A DNA stretch of 64,000 nt from Kluyvera genomosp. 3. GTDB taxonomy: Bacteria; Pseudomonadota; Gammaproteobacteria; Enterobacterales; Enterobacteriaceae. Where the stretch lies: the NCBI GenBank assembly GCA_002211745.1, contig CP022114.1, positions 620,001 through 684,000 of the forward strand. Reading direction: 5' to 3'. The position numbers and the translations under genes were made by a program. This document shows, piece by piece, positions 34,586-45,167 of this stretch (positions are counted from its first letter, which is position 1; the number at the start of each line of letters is the position of its first letter). The notes beneath the pieces were generated by a model. That model saw nothing but the letters and a program-made list of their open reading frames with translations, was not told the origin of the DNA and did not search any database.

Positions 34586-35350
34586 ATGAAAGAGAAAAAG
34601 TACCCACAGCGCGTGCGCAATGAACTTCGTTTTCGTGAACTGACCGTACTGCGTGTTGAGCGCATCGGCGAGGCTTTTCAGCGCGTAGTGCTGGGCGGCG
34701 AGGCGCTGGAAGGCTTTAGTTCGCGTGGATTTGACGATCACACCAAATTATTCTTCCCACAAGCAGGGAGCAAAATCACGCCGCCAACGGTAACCGATGA
34801 CGGTATCGTCTGGGCTGAGGGCGTCCGTCCACAATCGCGTGACTATACCCCGCTGTATAATGCTGAACGCCATGAGCTGGCCTATGACTTCTTCATTCAT
34901 GATGGCGGCGTCGCGAGTCAATGGGCGATGGAAGCTAAAGCGGGTGATACGCTGACGATCGGTGGTCCGCGCGGTTCGCTGGTGGTGCCGGAAGATTATG
35001 CCTGGCAGCTTTATGTCTGCGATGAAACCGGTATGCCGGCGCTACGTCGCCGCCTGGAGGCGTTACGCACGCTGGCGCAGCGTCCGCAGGTTACCGCGCT
35101 GGTGATGGTGCGTGACGTGGCGGATAAAACCTATCTGGCCGGTTTTGATGAGTTCAATATTGAATGGGTTAGCGAGTATGACGCCGCCGCCGTTGCCGCG
35201 CGTCTGGCGCAGCTCACGGTGCCGCCGTCCGATTACTTTATCTGGCTGACCGGTGAAGGGAAGGTGGTTAAAAACCTGACCGATGGATTTGTGACCGATG
35301 CCATTGACCCGCAGCTGGTCCGTTCCAGCGCTTACTGGCACGCCAAATAA
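34586..35350 (+). CDS. nfeF: NADPH-dependent ferric-chelate reductase YqjH (NfeF)
   Basis: FAD-containing siderophore-interacting-protein family reductase that releases iron from ferric chelates in the cytoplasm. With the start at 34586 it has 254 residues, as in E. coli. The FAD site is SRDYTPLYNAE, and HDGGVASQWAMEAKAGDTL and GPRGSLVVPEDY follow. The C-terminal NADPH part contains WLTGEGKVVKNL. A Fur box and an NfeR operator lie just upstream, so both iron and nickel should control it. Confidence 0.93.
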   Translation: MKEKKYPQRVRNELRFRELTVLRVERIGEAFQRVVLGGEALEGFSSRGFDDHTKLFFPQAGSKITPPTVTDDGIVWAEGVRPQSRDYTPLYNAERHELAYDFFIHDGGVASQWAMEAKAGDTLTIGGPRGSLVVPEDYAWQLYVCDETGMPALRRRLEALRTLAQRPQVTALVMVRDVADKTYLAGFDEFNIEWVSEYDAAAVAARLAQLTVPPSDYFIWLTGEGKVVKNLTDGFVTDAIDPQLVRSSAYWHAK

Positions 35351-35829
35351 CGTGATTCTGCCGCTGTTTCTCCTGCGGCCAGGATGACTTCCTGTGGCGC
35401 TTGTCAGCGCCATTCTCTCTTTTCTTCCCCCGCCGCTACGCCTCGGCCATGTTTATTGCCGCTTGCCGTAAACAATCGTCTGAAGGACGTCTTTTCCCTA
35501 CTTTTTATACTTTTATTTTGCGCCTTTATGACGTGAGTTATTTGTTGTTTTGTTTTTATAATTCATTGTTTTATATGGTTATTTAATCAATATCTGTATG
35601 ATATTGTGATGTCAATCACCTTATGCCTTTTGCCAATACAAAATCTATAAAACTAGATGTTTGTCGAGTTTTCATCTAAAAATAGCGGTGAAGGACTAGA
35701 CACGACCATCTTATGGTTATCAAATGGTTAAAAACTCAGAGTCGAATGTAAAAAATCGACAAAATTAGAAAATGGTTAGCCTGCTTACACGACTTACCTG
35801 CGTGACAACGCACCTTCTCTGGAGAAACT
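35351..35829. other. Gap at the left edge of the accessory block
   Basis: The 479-base AT-rich stretch between nfeF and the POT transporter. It contains a CRP-like site at 35605-35620 and presumably the transporter promoter. I looked for a copy of the tRNA ileX 3' end, which could mark an attachment site, and did not see one. Confidence 0.5.
35605..35620. promoter_or_regulatory. CRP-like site before the POT transporter
   Basis: TGTGATGTCAATCACC matches the CRP core TGTGA-N6-TCACA at nine of ten positions, about 210 bases before the gene. Confidence 0.5.
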
Positions 35830-37382
35830 ATGCATTCCACTGTTAATAAAAACGAAAGCCGAACCTTTTTCGGTCACCCTTATCCGCTGGGGTCGCTGTT
35901 CTTTACCGAAATGTGGGAGCGCTTCTCGTTTTATGGCATTCGCCCGTTACTGATCCTGTTTATGGCCGCTACCGTGTATGACGGCGGTATGGGATTAGCG
36001 CGTGAAAACGCGTCGGCGATTGTTGGTATCTTCGCGGGCACCATGTACCTGGCGGCGCTGCCGGGCGGTTGGCTGGCGGATAACTGGCTCGGCCAGCAAA
36101 AAGCGGTGTGGTACGGTTCCATCCTGATTGCGCTGGGACATCTGTCTATCGCGCTGTCGGCGTTTATGGGCGACAACCTGTTCTTTATCGGCCTGATGTT
36201 TATCGTACTGGGTCGGGTCTGTTTAAAACCTGTATCTCGGTGATGGTCGGTACTCTGTATAAAAAAGGCGATGCCCGTCGCGATGGCGGCTTCTCCCTGT
36301 TTTATATGGGCATCAACATGGGGTCGTTTATCGCGCCGCTGATTTCCGGCTGGCTGATTAAATCGCACGGGTGGCACTGGGGCTTTGGTATTGGTGGTAT
36401 CGGGATGCTGGTCGCGCTGGTTATCTTCCGTGTGTTCGCCGTACCGGCGATGAAGCGCTACGACAGCGAAGTGGGGCTGGACTCCACCTGGAACAGCCCG
36501 GTGGTGAAAAAGAACGGCGTGGGCGCATGGCTGCTGGCGTTGGCGGTGGGCGTCGCGGTGGTTATCACCCTGATTGCTCAGGGCGTGATCGTGATTAACC
36601 CGGTGGCCGTGGCGAGCGTGTTGGTGTACGTGATCGCGGCATCGGTAGCGCTGTACTTTATTTACCTGTTTGCCTTTGCGGGCCTGAGCCGTAAAGAACG
36701 CGCGCGTCTGCTGGTGTGCTTTATTCTGCTGGTTTCCGCCGCGTTCTTCTGGTCCGCCTTTGAGCAGAAACCCACTTCCTTCAACCTGTTCGCCAACGAC
36801 TATACCAACCGCATGATCGGAGATTTTGAGATCCCGGCGGTATGGTTCCAGTCAATTAACGCCCTGTTTATTATCCTGCTCGCTCCGGTCTTTAGCTGGG
36901 CGTGGCCTGCGCTGGCGCGTAAGAACGTGCGTCCGGGCAGTATCACCAAGTTCGTGATCGGTATTCTGTGCGCGGCAGCCGGCTTTGGCCTGATGATGAT
37001 GGCGGCGCAGAACGTGCTGAGCAACGGCGGCGCGGGCGTTTCCCCAATGTGGCTGGTGGGGAGCATTCTGATGCTGACGCTCGGCGAGCTGTGTCTGAGC
37101 CCGATTGGGCTGGCGACCATGACGCTGCTGGCACCGGAAAGAATGCGCGGCCAGATGATGGGGCTGTGGTTCTGTGCCAGCGCGTTGGGTAACCTGGCCG
37201 CTGGCCTGATTGGCGGCCACGTGAAGGCCGACCAACTGGATATGCTGCCGGATCTGTTCGCCCGCTGTTCTATCGCGCTGCTGATCTGTGCTGCCGTATT
37301 GTGCGTGCTGATTGTTCCGGTACGCCGGATGCTGGAAAACAGCAAATCCAGCGCGGAGCAGAACCCGGCGACTAACGTCTGA
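35830..37382 (+). CDS. POT-family proton-dependent oligopeptide transporter
   Basis: Inner-membrane proton:peptide symporter. It has the POT helix-1 motif FFTEMWERFSFYGIRPLL (ExxER-type) and the family loop GGWLADNWLGQQKAVWYGS; GEICLSP-like GELCLSPIGL is near the C-terminus. The frame breaks at GGG 36210-36212; one added G restores VLGSGLFKTCISVMVG, giving 517 residues, a normal POT length. It differs from E. coli DtpA-D in the helix-1 region and is closer to the DtpT-type group. It is the first gene of the accessory block, with a GGAG box before the ATG. Substrate range not predictable. Confidence 0.88.
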
Positions 37383-37400
37383 TTGCCATTCAACATCACC

Positions 37401-37430
37401 TGCCGGCGCCGATGCGCCGGCTTTTTTTTG
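37401..37430 (+). terminator. POT transporter terminator
   Basis: TGCCGGCGCCGATGCGCCGG forms a GC stem followed by eight T residues, about 20 bases past the stop. Confidence 0.9.
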
Positions 37431-37561
37431 CGCAAACGGCGGCCAAAAGGGTGACAGCTCACGAAAAAATGCAAGAACGTGAGCGGTTTCTTTGAAATCC
37501 CGCTCGATTCCAGTCCATAGTATAGACTTGTTTACTACGTGGTTAATTTAAGGACAAGAAT

Positions 37562-37861
37562 ATGCCAGCAGTCATTGATAAAGCGTTGGATTTTATTGGT
37601 GGTATGAATACGTCTGAGCCGGTGCCACAGTCTATGGACGAAAGTACAGCGAAGGGAATTCTGAAATATTTGAAAGAGCTGGGCGTGCCCGCGAGTGCGG
37701 CCGACATTACGGCGCGTGGCGATCGCGAAGGCTGGAATGCTGGATTCACTCAGAAGGTTGCTGGCTGGGCCGACAAGGTTGACTCCGGTGAACACATGCT
37801 GATTAAAAACCCGGAATACTTCTCCGATTATATGCGCGAAGAGCTTCGTGCGCTGGTATAA
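37562..37861 (+). CDS. Small cytoplasmic DUF1889-like protein
   Basis: A 99-residue soluble protein starting MPAVIDKALDFIGGMNTSEP. It contains KYLKELGVPASAADITARGD and ends SDYMREELRALV. It resembles the DUF1889 (YoaC) family, a small helical domain of unknown function; this is recalled similarity. No signal peptide or membrane segment. An AAGGAC box precedes the ATG. It stands alone between two strand-wise similar genes with about 180 bases on the left and 250 on the right. Confidence 0.75.
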   Translation: MPAVIDKALDFIGGMNTSEPVPQSMDESTAKGILKYLKELGVPASAADITARGDREGWNAGFTQKVAGWADKVDSGEHMLIKNPEYFSDYMREELRALV

Positions 37862-38109
37862 ACCCTAAGTCGGCGCTCTCGCTTTGACGGTGAGAGCGCA
37901 AAGTCCGTTGTTTATCTGCATATTTTCTCTCAATAAGCGATTTCGGCCTGGTTGCAATTAATCTGAAAACCGTGGGCCTGCCTTGAGCCATCATCTTCCC
38001 GCTTTTATAATTCCGCTAAGAAAGACCGAATTCAATAAAAATATAATTAAAAACATCATCATATGAATGGTGCTTTTAGCTTTTTACTCCCCTGCATCCA
38101 GAGATAAAT

Positions 38110-40066
38110 ATGAACTCAACCGTTAAATATCGTGCCGATATCGATGGGCTGCGCGCGCTCGCCGTACTCCTTGTGGTGCTCTTTCACTTTGGGCTGGGAT
38201 TTCCCGGTGGATTTGTGGGCGTCGATGTTTTCTTTGTCATTTCGGGGTATCTGATTGGCGGCCATATTTATCAAAGTAAGCTTGCGGGCCATTTTTCGTG
38301 GGGCAGTTTTATGTTCGCCGAATAAAGCGAATTCTTCCCGCGCTGATTGCCGTTGTGATTGCCGTCTGGCTGGTGATGTTTTTTATCTCTACGCCAGCCG
38401 ATTTCAGGAAATTAGGCCGTGATGCCGCGGCGACGCTGTTGTCGGTCTCTAACGTAACGCTCTGGAATTCCATCGACTATTTCAGCCCCAGCGCCGAGCA
38501 TAATCCTTTATTGATGACCTGGTCATTGGGCGTGGAAGAACAGTTCTATTTTCTCGCGCCGCTTCTGATTCTGGTACTGACGCGTTTTGATAAAAAACTC
38601 TCTTTTTTACTGATGGGGAGCGTCACGCTGCTCTGTTTCGCCATTGCCGCTGCCGGAACCCTGCAGATTCCGCATAGCGCATGGTTTTTGACGCCGTTTC
38701 GCGCCTGGGAGCTGTTTGCCGGGGCGCTACTGGGAATGGCCCATACCCACTTTCCAGCGGCATTCTCGACAAAGGTTGATAACCTGAAATCTGTCGTGGG
38801 TGTTTTACTCATTGCCTGGTGTGCGCTTTTTTACGACGCGCAGACCTCTTTCCCTGGCCTGGGGCGCTGCCGGTAGTGATGGGCGCCGTGTTGCTGCTGG
38901 ACGGGCAAACGGCGCTTATCAACCGCCGTTTGCTAACCTGGAAACCGCTGCGCTTTATTGGGCTCATATCCTATTCACTCTACCTGTGGCACTGGCCGGT
39001 TATCAGCCTTTATCACTATCTTTGCGAAGCGGAGCCGGGGAACGGGATGCGCGTATTGCTGATTGCGCTCTCGTTTTTGCTGGCGACGATCAGCTATTAC
39101 CTCATCGAAAAACCTTTTCGGGCGGCGCAGTTGCCGGCATCTCGCGTATTCTGGCGCTACGGGATGGCGATGGGGCTGCTGACGCTGGTCTTTGTCACCA
39201 CCTGGCTGCAAAAAGGTTTTCCCGCCCGTTGGCCTGAGGATTTTGCCCGGATGCAGTCGGAGATAGAAGAGGCGGAAGATAGCTGCATGACCTCATACGG
39301 CAATATTCTGCTGACCGGAACCCCGCGCTGTACCGGTGGCGAGGCGCAGGAGAAAATTGCGCTGATTGGCGATAGCCATGCCGGGGCGCTGGCCGCGGCG
39401 TTTCGTCAACTGGCGCACGACCGTCATCTGACGCCGGTGATTTTTGCGAAATCGTCCTGTGCGCCGCTGTTCGGCGTGTATCGACTTGCCGATGGTTGGC
39501 CGCTGCATGACGCGCAGTGTCGGGCATTCAAGCTTGATGTCGACAACTATCTGGCTCAGGATAAGCAGATCTCGACGGTGATTCTTACGGGCTTCTGGCA
39601 GTCCGGTTTGATGGCTGGAAAAGCCCCCTGGCAGTCGGAAACGACGCCGTCATTAGGCCCTGCTCAGGCGCTGCAGCAGGGGTTGGCAGAGACCATCACG
39701 CGTCTGCAGAAAATGGGTAAGCGGGTTATTGTGCTGGGCGATGTGCCGATGATGAATTTTTCCCCGCCCAAACGCGTAATGCGCTGCTTTAGCCGGGCGT
39801 TTGCTTATGCGAACCCACAAAGCGCCGGAATGTGCGAGGTGGTGGGGCACGATAGCGTTGAGCCTGATGCCAGCGCGGCGCTGATTGGCAAGGTATCGAC
39901 GCAGCTGAACGCTGAATTCGCCAGCCTGAAAGACGCGTTGTGTGACACGGCGACCTGCCGTTTTGCGGAGAGCGCACATATTTACTACAAAGATCCACAG
40001 CATCTGACGCGATACGGTGCGGATAAGGTGCTGAAAAGCGTGGTGATGCCGCTGATTGCGCGCTAA
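38110..40066 (+). CDS. Acyltransferase-3/SGNH surface O-acetylase
   Basis: OafA/YrhL-type integral membrane enzyme expected to O-acetylate a cell-surface glycan such as O-antigen. The N-terminal AT3 domain starts [20 protein letters not shown], with the catalytic-type histidine, then [15 protein letters not shown] and [19 protein letters not shown]. About ten membrane helices follow. The C-terminal periplasmic SGNH domain has GDSH near residue 420 and the DxxH pair in [12 protein letters not shown] near residue 627. Two breaks (TTTT 38307-38310, GGGG 38861-38864) split it; one added base at each restores [12 protein letters not shown] and [12 protein letters not shown], giving 652 residues. 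Confidence 0.88.
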
Positions 40067-40150
40067 GGCGAGGGGTAATGCATTAAAAGAGGCAGATGAT
40101 GATACATCTGCCTCTTCTGACCCGATAGGTCTCAGAATGTTGTCGAATGA

Positions 40151-40498
40151 TTAGCCAAAAATGGCAGCACCCTGCGATATACGGTCATACAACGCATACA
40201 GGACGCTTAGCATCACCAGAGTGATTAAGCCAAAAGCCAATGTCATTAATTTGCTTAGTGCTTTGTATGGCCGGCTGCCTGGTGGTGTTTCACTCCCCAC
40301 TTCGCGCAATAGCGTGCCCACGCGACCGACGAACAATCCGGACACGACAAAGATCGTAGCGATAACGGCGCTCACTGCAGGTAGGCTGGATTTTATGCCA
40401 AATAGCAGGTCGTTGGCTGCAATAACAATCCCATTCAACGCTGTTATCCATGCCGCCAACTGCGCGGCTGTGGCACAAATATTTGTTGAACTCAGCAT
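40151..40498 (-). CDS. Small membrane protein of unknown function
   Basis: A 115-residue protein with three hydrophobic segments (about residues 10-32, 38-58 and 85-107) and a basic loop between the second and third. I do not recognise the family. Its ATG lies three bases after the stop of the upstream secreted-protein gene, so the two form an operon. A role linked to that periplasmic protein is possible but not shown. Confidence 0.7.
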   Translation of the reverse strand: MLSSTNICATAAQLAAWITALNGIVIAANDLLFGIKSSLPAVSAVIATIFVVSGLFVGRVGTLLREVGSETPPGSRPYKALSKLMTLAFGLITLVMLSVLYALYDRISQGAAIFG

Positions 40499-40501
40499 GA
40501 T

Positions 40502-40951
40502 TTATTTGCGCTTCGCGGTACCCATACTTTCCGCACTGACCCAGTTACCGTCCCCGCTTTTCTTCAGTGTGAACGTCAGGCCACTAAAGCTGATATACAG
40601 CGCGCCGCTAGAGATCTGCTGAGTTGTCAGCGAGACCTTATCACCGCCAAACAGCACCGCGTCTTTGCGAATCTCCAGACCATTCAATTCCTGGCCTTCT
40701 GCATTACGCACGTCCCATTTGCCGATGTACGGGGTCATGTTCACTTTGACAGATGTATCGGCGGGTGGCTTCGGATGCTTAGCTGCCTCGGCATTTTGCT
40801 CTTTTGTTTTATGAATATCGCAAGTTTTGCCTGCATTCATTTCGTTGCACCCTGAACGACTCAGCTGTTCGCGATAATGATCGCTAATCGCGTATGCTGG
40901 TGTCGCTGCAACAACCGAGAGCGCCAGTGCGGTTAAAATCAGTTTTTTCAT
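40502..40951 (-). CDS. Periplasmic protein with RSGC motif
   Basis: A 149-residue protein with a clear signal peptide MKKLILTALALSVVAATPAY ending at AYA. The mature start is ISDHYREQLSRSGCNEMNAG, with a second cysteine in KTCDIHK; these could form a disulfide. A beta-rich second half contains YIGKWDVRNAEGQEL. The Y-x-x-RSGC...CD pattern also occurs in the 178-residue protein at 57939-58454. No known function. It is first in a two-gene operon with the membrane protein at 40151. Confidence 0.75.
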   Translation of the reverse strand: MKKLILTALALSVVAATPAYAISDHYREQLSRSGCNEMNAGKTCDIHKTKEQNAEAAKHPKPPADTSVKVNMTPYIGKWDVRNAEGQELNGLEIRKDAVLFGGDKVSLTTQQISSGALYISFSGLTFTLKKSGDGNWVSAESMGTAKRK

Positions 40952-41638
40952 GGTTAAACCTTAGTGTGTTGTGTCCTGATTGATAGTGACAATTTTTTCG
41001 TGCTGCACTGCGCGAGTCTTTAGTCGCACGAATGTAACCGCTGGCTGTTAATACACCTGAATTTGTTATTTTTTGTCGTCAGCATAGCGGCGAGCATTGT
41101 CGTACAGATTTACGCACATATGTACCTCCTGGTGATTCAGTCGCAGAGCCTGATTATTTCTCTGCCGTGGTCACAGCTCGCTGTGACGTTGGCGAGTCAT
41201 TTTTTTGCTGGTTAGCTGAAGATGATTTTGAAAACCAGTGATAAAACTTAACGCAATAATGTCCTGCATATGATGAATATTAATCACTGCCAGTACGAGG
41301 GCAGTTAGAAGCGCCCGACGAGCAGTGGAGACGACGATATGGCAGGGATATATATTTTATCTATAGTACTATTCTTAATTTGTGAAATATATTGGTTTCG
41401 TTGTTGATTATAAAGATTGAATGAATGGCGTGTACTAATACTGAGGTCTTAAATAGTTTGCATGATCATTTTCTTTAACTAAATAATGCGTTTTTATATT
41501 GAGAAGGCATATTGTGCTGAGACAATTTCTCCCGTGAACCGTGGTGAAGTTAAAATGTAAAAATCGACGTTGGGTGTAGGCGGTGAGAGATGATGGTTGT
41601 AGCCCCTCCTGTTCGATGAGAAGGGACTACACTGGATG
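40952..41638. other. Intergenic region, no gene seen
   Basis: The 687 bases between the autotransporter 3' end and the RSGC protein gene are AT-rich with stop codons in all frames. It should contain the promoter for the 40951 operon. An imperfect hairpin around GAGGGGCTACAACC / AGCCCCTCC near 41598-41630 may end the autotransporter transcript. Nothing else recognised. Confidence 0.4.
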
Positions 41639-44600
41639 TTAGAAAGAAACCTTTAGCGTAGCCTGTGCGTTGTAACCTTCTGCACTACTACCTGTCGTGT
41701 TGTGGCTATATCCACCTTGCACACCAAGCATTATATTCTCACGAACAAGCGCAGTTATACCTGCCTGGAAATCAAGTGAAGTGCCATTTTGCGATGGGTA
41801 AAGCTAACATTACTGTCGGCAGTAGTGGTCCCCATATTCATTTTGCCATTTGCACTGAACGTTCGGATTACGGATGGGCGTATCCACCAGTTTATCGGTA
41901 ATTCGCTCGCTTTGTGTTTGGCTTCATTAGTAAAGCCTGAAGTAACAGAGGTACCTTTGCCGAAATTCATTTCAGAAAGATTACCTAAGCGGATACCTGC
42001 GCGGACATGCTGTGCGTGACCGTCTCCAAAGTCGACATAGCCGCCACTATCGTGTCCATTATTCAGCGCCTGGCTTTGCCAGATATATTGCACCTGAGGT
42101 TCCAGCACCAGATTTTGCGCGACGTTCAATGGAAAACCGCTCTCCAGTGAGGTCAGCCAGCCTGAGCCACGTGTATCAAAGTTGTTAGAATCTGAATTTG
42201 CTTTCAAACTGTGGCGTGAATTTTGTACGCTTATATCAGCCCACTGACCATTGGCACGATTAAGGGTTGTCAGGTACGCCCCGAAACTATATACGGTATC
42301 ATGTACTTTACCCGCCGAGGATAAATCATCATTTTTTACATGAACTGAAGATTTACCTGCTGCAGCATAGATACCTGTAACAAGAGAGAGTGAATCCGTT
42401 TCATACTTCAACAGGTCACTACCGAGCTGAGTAAAACCATAGCTTCCGCTACTTTTCGGTGTAAAGCCCTGGGCGATCCCACCGTTATCCCCATGGCCTA
42501 TATGGCCTCCTTGAACACGCATCCATAACGCTTGTTCAGTGGTTGCTGAACTTCGCTGGCTATAAGTGCCTGCCAGGGTGCGGTCATAGTCCATACTCTG
42601 TGCAAAGAGTGATGAATACAGGGCGACTTCAGCACGATACTCTGCTTCATTAGCAAGGTACCAGCTTTCATCCGTTTTACCTCGGCTCAGGGTGTAGTTG
42701 TATACGCCAGCTTGTAGTTTGTGGCTTAGCGCAAAAGCTCCGGCATCAGTGGTCGCTCCGTTAATGGCATCCACGACTTTGATACCACTACCCGTGGTTG
42801 CTAATCCCAGCCCAGAGTCGCCAATATTGGTAAAATTCAGCCAGGTCCTCCCGGTAGCCTTTCCTCCATCGATGACCAGCATATCGGTCATGAAAGTGGG
42901 GTCATCCAGGCGGATTGACATGTTTATGGTACCGTTACGACCAGCGAGATTTGTTATTGTGAGTGTTTCCGGAACAAACTGAGCGTTTGTTGGCGATTTG
43001 AAACTGATTGTGCCGGCATTATCCAGGTTCTCGATGATCGACTTCACCGGCGCACCTCGCTGGATATTCCAGCTGGCATTGCGATCAATAGTGACATCAG
43101 TGGGGTCAATAGCTCCGTTCATCACTGAACTACCTGACAGATGAACTGAAGTACCAGACTGTGCGACAATATTGCTGTTTATAATACTATCCTTCAGTTC
43201 CAGCGTCCCTTGTCTCAGGGTGAGTTGTGACTGCGATAGCGTTCCATTGCTAACCGTCAAGGTGCCATCGCCATCCTTAAGCAACTGCCCGTTGCCGTTT
43301 ACCGAACCCATTATCGCGGCGTGCGATCCGGCGGTGGTATTAATATGCAGCAAAGCGTGGTTAGTCACATCACCCGATAAAATGGCCCCCCGTATAATGT
43401 CGTGGTTCCTGCCAGCGTACCTCCTTTGTCAACCAGTAGCCTTCCTCCCTGATTGACGATGCTATCTATTGCTGAGCCTCCGCTGAGAACTTGCTGCCAG
43501 CCGCCGTCATTCACCGTGGTATTTCTGGCGATACCGCCATCCTGAATCTGCTGAAGTGAGTCTTTATTAATGGTAGTTTCGGTCGCCGTGCCCAAAAGAT
43601 ATTGTTGTCCGCCGTTGCTTAGGGTGGTGTTGCTGGCTGTGCCGGTGGCGTAAACAGACTGCGTGCCGCCATTTACTTGTGTTCCATCTACATTCCCTGC
43701 CAACGTTTGTGATGCCCCAGTGTTCAACGTGGTATTGCGGGCGGAACCTTCGGCATTAACACTCTGTAATCCACCCGATTGATAACGGCATCCTCCGATG
43801 AACCACCGCTGAGAACTTGCTGCCAGCCGCCATCATTCACCGTGGTATTTCTGGCGATACCGCCGGTCTGAACCTGCTGGCGTGAGCCGCTATTTACGGT
43901 CGTATCGGTCGCCGTGCCCAAAAGATACTGTTGCCCGCCGTTGCTTAGGGTGGTGTTACTGGCTGTGCCGGTGGTGTAAATAGACTGCGTGCCGCCATTT
44001 ACTTGTGTTCCATCTATATTCCCTGCCACCGTTTGTGATGCCCAGCGTTCAACGTGGTATTGCGGGCGGAACCTTCGGCATTAACACTCTGCAATCCACC
44101 CCGATTGATAACGGCATCCTCCGATGAACCACCGCTGAGAACTTGCTGCCAGCCGCCATTGACCGTGGTATTTCTGGCGATACCGCCGGTCTGAACCTGC
44201 TGGTGTGAGCCGTTATTTACGGTTGTATCGGTCGCCGTGCCCAAAAGATATTGTTGTCCGCCGTTGCTCAGCGTGGTGTTAATGGCTGTGCCACTGCCGT
44301 AAATAGCCTGTCCACCGCCATTGATATTGGTATTTATGACCGTTCCCGATACATTTTGTACACCTGCAACATCGCTATTGGTTGCTATTCCCGCGACCGA
44401 TTGCAGGCCACCTTTTTGAATATTGCTACCCTCGGCTGTCGCCCCGTTATTAATCTGAAAGGTACCGCCACTTTCAACATTAACTGAAGAGGCTGTGGCC
44501 CACTAGCGAGTGTGAGGGTACCGGTACCACTCACCGTACTGTTTGTTATGGTATCGCCGCTACCTATAGTAACGACAGAGTTTATGTTTAGGTTGTCCTG

Positions 44601-44668
44601 GCGGCGGTGTCGCACATTGGTATGAGCAACAGAAATTTTGCTGCTAATAGTTTTTCTTTGGTTTTCAT
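41639..44668 (-). CDS. AIDA-type autotransporter adhesin
   Basis: Type Va autotransporter. It starts MKTKEKLLAAKFLLLIP, a signal peptide, with an AGGAAG box upstream. The passenger has AIDA-like motifs (NTTLSNGGQQYLLGTATDT, GGIARNTTVNDGGWQQVLSG) in three copies of a block of about 108 residues. The C-terminal barrel starts near TEQALWMRVQGGHIGHG and ends with the terminal phenylalanine ATLKVSF. Six single-base breaks occur, at 44600, 44497, 44041, 43774, 43386 and 41795; one added base at each gives an uninterrupted 1,011-residue protein. Adhesion or biofilm is the usual role of the family; the target is unknown. Confidence 0.85.
43590..44260 (-). repeat. Three tandem copies of a ~325-base block in the autotransporter
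   Basis: The sequence CCCAAAAGATATTGTTG or a near copy begins at 43591, 43917 and 44240, giving periods of 326 and 323 bases. Flanking sequence repeats as well with only scattered differences. The units encode the AIDA-like passenger block. Confidence 0.8.
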
Positions 44669-45167
44669 TTTCTACTTCCTGATATTAATAATGAATAACG
44701 CAATGCAAAAAAGAGTATTCAGTCCCTTGTGTAAGGAATTAGTGGTGTTCTGGGCGTTGAGTTTTTTTCACAGAACATGGAGGAATAAGAGAAGATGCCA
44801 GGGGAAGCACGCTTGCAGGGTATTCAAATGTTTTAAATAAATATTCCAATATACCCGCACCCGTAATTTAAATATGTAACTGCGCTAAAGATTGAGTGTT
44901 GAATAGCATTTTGTATGTCTTTTTAAGATTATACCTAACTTGTTCTGTTCTCATAGATGATTCTACCCAGGAAAGTGAAAATACTATTTTTGAATGTGTT
45001 TGATAATCAATGTGTATATTGTTGATAAGGTCGAGCAATTAAATTAATAAAGGGTGGGATTATTCCTGGTTTTTAATGGTTAAAGTACCCTGGTTCTATT
45101 ATTTGCCCCCAAGGGGGGGATATATCAAAAAAAAGGGCCGAAATGGCCCCTTTGGGTAGATATTTTT
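44669..45167. other. Gap between the two adhesin genes
   Basis: The 499-base AT-rich gap holds the autotransporter promoter and, at its right end, the terminator of the large adhesin (45127-45155). No gene seen. Confidence 0.5.
45127..45155 (-). terminator. Terminator of the giant adhesin gene
   Basis: On the minus strand AAAGGGGCCATTTCGGCCC forms a stem followed by TTTTTTTT, about 13 bases past the stop at 45168. Confidence 0.9.

Noticed and set aside
35401-35586. 61-codon hydrophobic frame after nfeF
   Set aside because: No ribosome site, AT-rich noncoding composition and no recognisable family.
43365-44615. Series of separate short adhesin genes
   Set aside because: The frames overlap by a few bases and join into one protein when single bases are restored; separate genes would need signal peptides.
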